A stretch of 64,000 nucleotides of DNA, taken from Coriobacteriia bacterium. Lineage in GTDB: Bacteria; Actinomycetota; Coriobacteriia; Anaerosomatales; JAAXUF01. The position numbers were made by a program, and so were the translations under genes. The stretch's first letter is position 1; the number at the start of each line of letters is the position of its first letter. The DNA lies in assembly GCA_013336165.1 (NCBI GenBank), contig JAAXUF010000004.1:62001-126000 (forward strand), read 5' to 3'. Below, one piece after another: positions 59,425 to 64,000 of this stretch. The notes under the pieces were generated by a model. That model did not search any database, was not told where the DNA came from, and worked only from the letters and a program-made list of their open reading frames with translations.

Positions 59425-60917
59425 CTCTTCGCTCCCTCGTCGCTGGAGCTCATGCCGGCGGTGAGCCGCAGTGCTTTGTGCATGGCGCCCGCCTTGTGTA
59501 TGCATTCCTCGTACTCGGTCTCAGGGTCGGAGTCCGCTACGATCCCCGCGCCCGACTGCGCATACGCGCGACCGTTCACGAGAACCACCGTGCGGATCGT
59601 GATGCACATGTCCATCGCGCCATCGAGGCCGAAGTAGCCGACCGTCCCCGCGTACGGGCCGCGCGCCTCTGGCTCCAGTTCGCGGATGATCTCCATCGCA
59701 CGCACTTTCGGGGCGCCGGAGACCGTACCCGCCGGGAACGTCGCCTTAAGAGCGTCGAACGCGTCCTTGCCGGGAGCCAGCGTCCCTGTCACATTGCTGG
59801 TGATGTGCATGACATGCGAGTAGTACTCGACCTGCATGAGTTCGTCGACCGTCACCGTCCCCGGCGCGCTCACGCGCCCGAGGTCGTTGCGGCCGAGATC
59901 CACGAGCATGACATGCTCGGCGCGCTCCTTCTCGTCCGCGAGCAGTTCCGCGCGCAGGCGGCTGTCCTCGGCGGCGGTGAGGCCACGCGGGCGCGTACCA
60001 GCAAGCGGGCGCGTCAGCACGGTGTCGTTCTCAACGCGCACCAGCGGCTCGGGGCTTGAACCGACGAGCGTCACGTCGCGTGTGCGCACGTAGAACATGT
60101 AAGGCGACGGGTTGACCGCCCGCATCACGCGATACAGATCGAGCCCATCCGCCGAGAACGGCGCCGAGTAACGCTGCGACAGCACCACCTGGAAGATGTC
60201 GCCGGCAACGATGTGCTCCTTGGCGGCTTTCACCTGCTCGACGAACTCCTCGCGCGAGGTGTGCGCCTCGATCGGCACCTCGACTTCGACGCCGTACGCG
60301 CCGAGCTCCGCACCGCGCGGGCCTTCGTCGATGCGGCGCAGGTACGAGTCGATACGCCTGAGCGCGGCATCGTAGGCGATGTCGGGCGCGCCGCCCGGAC
60401 GCACGGGCGCGATGACCTGCATAACGCGCCGAGCGTGATCGAAGGCGACGACCACATCGGCGAACATGAACGTGAAGTCCGGCACGCCGAGAATGTCGTT
60501 GTCATGCCGCGGTACCTTCTCGAAGCTCGAGGCCGTCTCGTACCCCATATAGCCCACCGCGCCGCCAACGAACAGCGGCAGCCCCGGCACCCGCGCGACA
60601 CTCCCTGCCTGCAGTTCACGGGACACGACGCGCAGCGGGTCTTCGGCGTATTCGCCGCGCACGCCGCCGTTCTCGATCACGACCTCATGACCGCGGGCGC
60701 TGATGACCTCGCGGTCGCCGACGCCAAGGAAGCTGTAGCGCCCGAGCCGCTCGCCGCCGATGACGCTCTCAAGGAGGAACGCATGCTCGGCGCCCTCGGC
60801 GAGCGCCATGAAGGCGCTGATCGGCGTGGCCAGATCCGCATAGACTTCGCGGGCGACCGGGACCACGTCGTAGGCGGCAGCCAGACGCGCGAACTCGTCT
60901 CTGCTCGGCAGTATCAT
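59421..60917 (-). CDS. trpE: Anthranilate synthase component I
   Basis: A 498-residue chorismate-using enzyme. The ATG at 60917 (MILPSRDEFARLAAAYDVVPV) lies six bases after AGGAGG; an ATG one codon earlier is possible. The longer frame to 61109 runs through the T-box leader. The N-terminal part carries LLESVIGGERLGRYSFLG, the tryptophan feedback site region. The C-terminal chorismate-binding domain has QVVLSQRYSAPF, NPSPYMFYVRT, RPLAGTRPRG, LVDLGRNDLGRV, FPAGTVSGAPKVRAMEIIRELE and TVGYFGLDGAMDMCITIRT. It is the first gene of the trp operon, controlled by the T-box upstream. Confidence 0.96.
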   Translation of the reverse strand: MILPSRDEFARLAAAYDVVPVAREVYADLATPISAFMALAEGAEHAFLLESVIGGERLGRYSFLGVGDREVISARGHEVVIENGGVRGEYAEDPLRVVSRELQAGSVARVPGLPLFVGGAVGYMGYETASSFEKVPRHDNDILGVPDFTFMFADVVVAFDHARRVMQVIAPVRPGGAPDIAYDAALRRIDSYLRRIDEGPRGAELGAYGVEVEVPIEAHTSREEFVEQVKAAKEHIVAGDIFQVVLSQRYSAPFSADGLDLYRVMRAVNPSPYMFYVRTRDVTLVGSSPEPLVRVENDTVLTRPLAGTRPRGLTAAEDSRLRAELLADEKERAEHVMLVDLGRNDLGRVSAPGTVTVDELMQVEYYSHVMHITSNVTGTLAPGKDAFDALKATFPAGTVSGAPKVRAMEIIRELEPEARGPYAGTVGYFGLDGAMDMCITIRTVVLVNGRAYAQSGAGIVADSDPETEYEECIHKAGAMHKALRLTAGMSSSDEGAKR

Positions 60918-60950
60918 CATGCGCCTCCTTTCCATCTTTGCCTGAGAATA

Positions 60951-61205
60951 CAAAAAGCCCTCGTCCGTCAAGGGACGAGAGCTTGCTCTCGCGGTACCAC
61001 CCTTGTTGACTCGCCGAGGAATCGGCGCGCCCACTTTGGTCCAACGGGTACTCCGGCGGCCATCGCCTTTCATACCCAGCCTCTTGTATCGGTGAGGATC
61101 CGTCGGCACTAATCAGTCGCTTGAGACCTTTGTGCCAATACCTCAGGGGCCCATTCCTTCAGAACCTTGCGCCAGGATTCCACCGTCCCCGGCTCTCTAT
61201 CGCGT
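60951..61205 (-). promoter_or_regulatory. tRNA-Trp-sensing T-box riboswitch upstream of trpE
   Basis: The minus strand shows the T-box order: AGAGAGCCGGGGACGGTGGAA of stem I, then GAATGGGCCCCTGAGG with the specifier TGG (61153-61151, tryptophan), and the T-box antiterminator sequence GGGTGGTACCGCG (61002-60990). A competing terminator CTCGTCC-CTTGAC-GGACGAG (60979-60960) is followed by GGCTTTTTG. Uncharged tRNA-Trp would stabilise the antiterminator and allow trp operon transcription. The 5' end is approximate. Confidence 0.93.
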
Positions 61206-61331
61206 TGGTGCTGAAATACTCTTCCCCGTCACAGGTAACGTGTTCGGTTAGGGGCGAGGATATCATTGTTCACCTGCGAAGCACAACTGCCTCTCGGACC
61301 GTATTCTTCCAGGCCGCCGCTCCGCACCCTA
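61206..61331 (-). other. Promoter region of the trp operon
   Basis: Between the SdpI-like gene stop and the T-box. One possible promoter on the minus strand is TTGTGC and TATCCT with an 18-base spacer (about 61284-61255); TATTTC near 61216 is an alternative -10. No coding region is seen. Confidence 0.4.
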
Positions 61332-62015
61332 CTACCGGTCCTGCTTGTCTTCCGGCGGCGTCATCTCCTCGGGATGCAGCCTGCGGTAGAGCACCCACGA
61401 ATACACGTAGGTGATCGGCACGAGGCCCAGCGCCGGAATCAGCAGAAGCACGATCCCCCACACAGGCGGCAAGAACGCACCAACGACCGCGAGCGCGCCA
61501 GCCAACATGAACAGCCGCCCGCCGAGCACGTTCGTCTTCGCCCACACGGTGTCATCCGACAACGTCCATGAATAGCGCACACCCATCGTCCAGTTGCGCT
61601 TCACTCGGCCCATGTAGTTGCCGAGCACAATGAACATGATGCCGACCGCAACTTCAATGATCGATGTCATCGGGAGCGCATGGTTCTGTGCTGCGAAGAT
61701 TGTCCCAACGAAGACTACAGCCATTAGGCCGGTGATCAACTCGATGGCGATCGAATAGAACTGCTTCGAGCGGATGACGTTTGCTCGCTTGGGGTCAAGA
61801 TACGGAGCCAGCCAAAGGAGCACATAGAGCCCGATAGCCATAAGTGGGGTCAGGAATACGCTCCAGAACGACTTCGCCGCCCAACCATCGATCTGACCTG
61901 TGGGCCCCCAGTGTATCGGTATCTGCGCGGGCATCGATGGGTAGACGATCGCGCCCGTCAGAAACATCGCGGCGATCAGCACCAGTGGGAGCTTGGGCAT
62001 GTCCTTGAACCTCAT
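61332..62015 (-). CDS. SdpI/DUF1648 family membrane protein
   Basis: A 227-residue membrane protein with about six segments. The N-terminal DUF1648 signature is PSMPAQIPIHWGPTGQIDGWAAK near residue 26, and the SdpI-like signature is VLGNYMGRVKRNWTMGVRYSWTLSDDTVWAKTNVLGGRLFM near residue 130. Bacillus SdpI gives immunity to the SdpC toxin and signals to its repressor; most homologues have no known toxin. RBS AAGGGAG precedes the ATG. It lies between the his and trp genes with no toxin gene nearby. Confidence 0.87.
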   Translation of the reverse strand: MRFKDMPKLPLVLIAAMFLTGAIVYPSMPAQIPIHWGPTGQIDGWAAKSFWSVFLTPLMAIGLYVLLWLAPYLDPKRANVIRSKQFYSIAIELITGLMAVVFVGTIFAAQNHALPMTSIIEVAVGIMFIVLGNYMGRVKRNWTMGVRYSWTLSDDTVWAKTNVLGGRLFMLAGALAVVGAFLPPVWGIVLLLIPALGLVPITYVYSWVLYRRLHPEEMTPPEDKQDR

Positions 62016-62059
62016 CGCATCTCCCTTTCACGCATTGGCGTCCGATACGATTGTGCCCA

Positions 62060-62737
62060 CTACTTCCGCCGCGAAGCGAGTTCCTCGGCGAGGTCGGCGG
62101 GCGTGAGATCGTTGCGTGCCATGACCACGAGCAAGTGGTAGATCACGTCGCCGATCTCGTACCGCAAGTGCTCCCGGTCGCCATCCTTGGCAGCCATGAT
62201 CACCTCGCCGGCTTCCTCGGCGATCTTCTTGAGGAGCTTGTCCTCATGGCCGGAAAGCAACCGCGCCGTGTAACTCTCATCGGGCGACGCGCCGCGGCGC
62301 GACTCGATAACGTCCCACAGCCCGTCGATAACCTCGCCGAATGCACTGCTTGCCGTTCGTATGGGCACATCGAGCGCGACGTGTCCGATGCCCGGCGCAA
62401 GCCGCCGATAGAAGCACGAGAGCTCGCCCGTGTGGCACGCGCCCTCGCCGACTTGGTTGACGAGCACCAGCAAACAGTCGGCATCGCAGTCGTAGCGGAT
62501 CTCGACGACGTCCTGCGTGTTGCCGCTCGATTCGCCCTTCATCCACAGCCTATTCCGGCTGCGGCTGAAGAACCACGTCTTGCCGGTCTCGATCGTCTCG
62601 ACGAGCGCCTCGCGGTTCATGTAGGCGACCATCAGCACCTCGCGCGTATCGTGCTGCTGCACGACGGCCGTGATCAGGCCGGCCGAGTCGAAGGTCATCT
62701 CGTCGATGCCGAGAAGGTCGTGTTCGCGATCAGCCAT
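62060..62737 (-). CDS. hisIE: HisIE, phosphoribosyl-AMP cyclohydrolase/phosphoribosyl-ATP pyrophosphatase
   Basis: A 225-residue fusion for steps 2 and 3 of histidine synthesis. The HisI part has VLMVAYMNREAL, TWFFSRSRNRLWMKGESSGN and the metal site in YDCDADCLLVLVNQVGEGACHTG. After residue about 125 the HisE part has ARLLSGHEDKLLKKIAEEAGEVIMAAKDGDREHLRYEIGDVIYHLLV. The HisI-HisE order and length are normal. It is 52 bases after hisF on the same strand. Confidence 0.95.
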   Translation of the reverse strand: MADREHDLLGIDEMTFDSAGLITAVVQQHDTREVLMVAYMNREALVETIETGKTWFFSRSRNRLWMKGESSGNTQDVVEIRYDCDADCLLVLVNQVGEGACHTGELSCFYRRLAPGIGHVALDVPIRTASSAFGEVIDGLWDVIESRRGASPDESYTARLLSGHEDKLLKKIAEEAGEVIMAAKDGDREHLRYEIGDVIYHLLVVMARNDLTPADLAEELASRRK

Positions 62738-62789
62738 GTGGCAGCTCCTTGGTGATGTCTTCGTATAGAGCAGTCTATCAGCAGCGCTT

Positions 62790-63554
62790 CTACAGCCTTA
62801 CAGGTATTCCGGCACGCCCCATCGCCTCTTTCACCTGGCGCACAGTGTAGGTTCCGAAGTGGAAGACGCTCGCAGCCAGCACGGCATCCGCATCGGCCTC
62901 CACGCAGACCTCGGCGAAGTGGTCGAGCTCTCCGGCTCCGCCGGACGCGATCACCGGAATGTTGACGGCCCGCGTCACGGCCCGTGTCAGAGCCAGGTCG
63001 TAGCCTGTCTTCGTCCCGTCACAGTCCATGCTTGTAAGGAGGATCTCACCCGCGCCGAGACGTTCGGCCTCCTCGGCCCATCGGACCGCATCCATCTCCG
63101 TATTGATGCGTCCGCCGTTGATGAAGACCTCCCATCGGTCGCGGTCGCCCGCGATACGCCGCGCGTCGATTGCTACCACGATGCACTGCGAGCCGTAGAT
63201 GCGGCTGGTGTGCGTGATGAGCGCAGGGTCGCGAACGGCCGCCGAGTTAAGCGAGATCTTGTCGGCGCCGGCGGAGAGCATCGCGCGGATGTCGGCTGCG
63301 GTGCGCATACCGCCGCCTACTGTGTACGGGATGAAGCACTCCTCGGCGGTACGAGTGGCGACCTCGAGCATCGTCGGGCGGTCCTCGTGACTGGCGGTGA
63401 TGTCGAGGAAGACGACCTCGTCGGCGCCCTCGCGATCGTAGATCGCGGCCATCTCGACGGGGTCGCCGGCGTCGCGCAGGTTGACGAAGTTCACGCCCTT
63501 GACGACGCGTCCCTTGTGGACGTCCAAGCAGGGTATGACGCGCTTCATCAGCAT
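62790..63554 (-). CDS. hisF: Imidazole glycerol phosphate synthase, cyclase subunit
   Basis: A 254-residue TIM barrel. The N-terminus [23 protein letters not shown] matches the family start, so the ATG at 63554 is preferred over the ATG at 63548. Asp11 (CLDV) and Asp in [12 protein letters not shown] are catalytic; [22 protein letters not shown] and [13 protein letters not shown] bind the substrate phosphates. With HisH it forms IGP and AICAR. It overlaps the hisA stop, indicating coupling. Confidence 0.96.
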   Translation of the reverse strand: MLMKRVIPCLDVHKGRVVKGVNFVNLRDAGDPVEMAAIYDREGADEVVFLDITASHEDRPTMLEVATRTAEECFIPYTVGGGMRTAADIRAMLSAGADKISLNSAAVRDPALITHTSRIYGSQCIVVAIDARRIAGDRDRWEVFINGGRINTEMDAVRWAEEAERLGAGEILLTSMDCDGTKTGYDLALTRAVTRAVNIPVIASGGAGELDHFAEVCVEADADAVLAASVFHFGTYTVRQVKEAMGRAGIPVRL

Positions 63555-64000
63555 GAGGCGACCGCAATCGCAAACGCATCGGACAACGTGAATGCGCCTT
63601 CGTAAATCGCGCGGCCCACGATCACGCCCTCGATCACGCCGGGTTCAAGCGCAGCGAGTGCTCGGATGTCGTCAAGGGTCGAGACGCCGCCGCTCGCCAC
63701 TACCGGGAAACCGGCGGTGCGCGCGATTCCGACATACGCCGGGGCGTTGATGCCGGATTGCATGCCGTCGCGCGAGATGTCGGTGTAGACCAGATGCGCC
63801 ACGCCAAGGTCGCGCAGTTCGCCGACAAGTTCGCTCGCCCGCGTAGCCGTGCCCTCGCGCCAGCCTTCGACCGCCACGAACCCGTCGCGCGCGTCGATGC
63901 CAGCCATGACCGCGTCGCCGAAGCGACTGACGGCCTCGCGCACGAACGCCGGGTCCGTCGCCAGCTTCGTGCCCAGCACGCAGCGCCCGGCTCCGGCGAC
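63548..64000 (-). CDS. hisA: HisA, ProFAR isomerase (5' part beyond window)
   Basis: The C-terminal 150 residues of the HisA TIM barrel; the frame stays open to the window edge ([16 protein letters not shown]). Visible motifs are [35 protein letters not shown] with the catalytic Asp, and [16 protein letters not shown] with [15 protein letters not shown]-like [19 protein letters not shown]. It isomerises ProFAR to PRFAR, the HisF substrate. In actinobacteria the homologue can be PriA, acting in both his and trp pathways. A separate trpF is present here, which makes bifunctionality unnecessary but does not exclude it. Confidence 0.92.
   Translation of the reverse strand, partial: VAGAGRCVLGTKLATDPAFVREAVSRFGDAVMAGIDARDGFVAVEGWREGTATRASELVGELRDLGVAHLVYTDISRDGMQSGINAPAYVGIARTAGFPVVASGGVSTLDDIRALAALEPGVIEGVIVGRAIYEGAFTLSDAFAIAVASC

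Overview
The window is gene-dense, high-GC DNA from one bacterial chromosome. The evidence points to an actinobacterium, most likely of the Coriobacteriia/Anaerosomatales type (inference). WhiA, a GlnR-type orphan regulator and a PdtaS/PdtaR-type ANTAR two-component pair are actinobacterial. A Tat-exported flavin lipoprotein beside a membrane-bound LuxR regulator, a split archaeal-type glutamate synthase and a class I DhnA-type aldolase fit an anaerobic lineage. No phage, transposase, plasmid gene or CRISPR array was seen.

Layout. 0-7.4 kb (minus strand): uvrA-uvrC-rapZ-yvcK-whiA, with whiA cut by the window edge. 7.6-11.5 kb (plus): amtB-glnK-glnD, ammonium uptake and PII signalling. 11.6-14.5 kb: a membrane phosphodiester glycosidase, a cobalamin adenosyltransferase, a small membrane protein and larE. 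14.5-17.1 kb (minus): a CadC-like regulator and a P-type metal ATPase. 17.2-24.8 kb (minus): polA, rpsA, coaE, a lytic transglycosylase and uvrB. 24.9-32.8 kb: a methyltransferase, then a minus-strand nitrogen cluster of an HdrBC-like iron-sulfur protein, three split glutamate synthase subunits, glnA and glnR. 33-37.9 kb: exported flavoprotein, membrane LuxR regulator, LysE exporter and its Lrp-type regulator. 37.9-40.9 kb: pdtaR, pdtaS, a membrane GAF protein and tRNA-Leu(CAA). 41-50.3 kb: MFS transporter, adenine deaminase, accD-accA-pfkA-class II aldolase, fructose-bisphosphate aldolase, GNAT enzyme and nadE. 50.3-52.8 kb: a secreted NlpC/P60-like protein, a frameshifted small membrane gene and a duplicated immunity-like protein. 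52.8-61.2 kb (minus): trpE-trpGD-trpC-trpB2-trpF-trpB-trpA behind a tRNA-Trp T-box. 61.3-64 kb (minus): SdpI-like protein and hisA-hisF-hisIE, with hisA cut by the edge.

The most interesting reading is regulatory. The leader of the HdrBC/glutamate synthase operon contains two hairpins with six-base loops, AAAGGC and AACGGC. Both have A at position 1 and G at position 4. The second hairpin is mutually exclusive with an intrinsic terminator. This is the RNA target architecture of ANTAR antiterminators, and an ANTAR response regulator with its kinase lies 5 kb away. The same promoter and those of glnA and amtB each carry a G-N-A-A-Y/n6/GAAAC motif resembling GlnR half-sites, and a GlnR-like protein is encoded at the end of the cluster. 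The nitrogen genes therefore appear to be controlled at two levels, by GlnR at initiation and by PdtaS/PdtaR at elongation. The enzyme controlled is an unusual split glutamate synthase that may take electrons from an Hdr-like protein.
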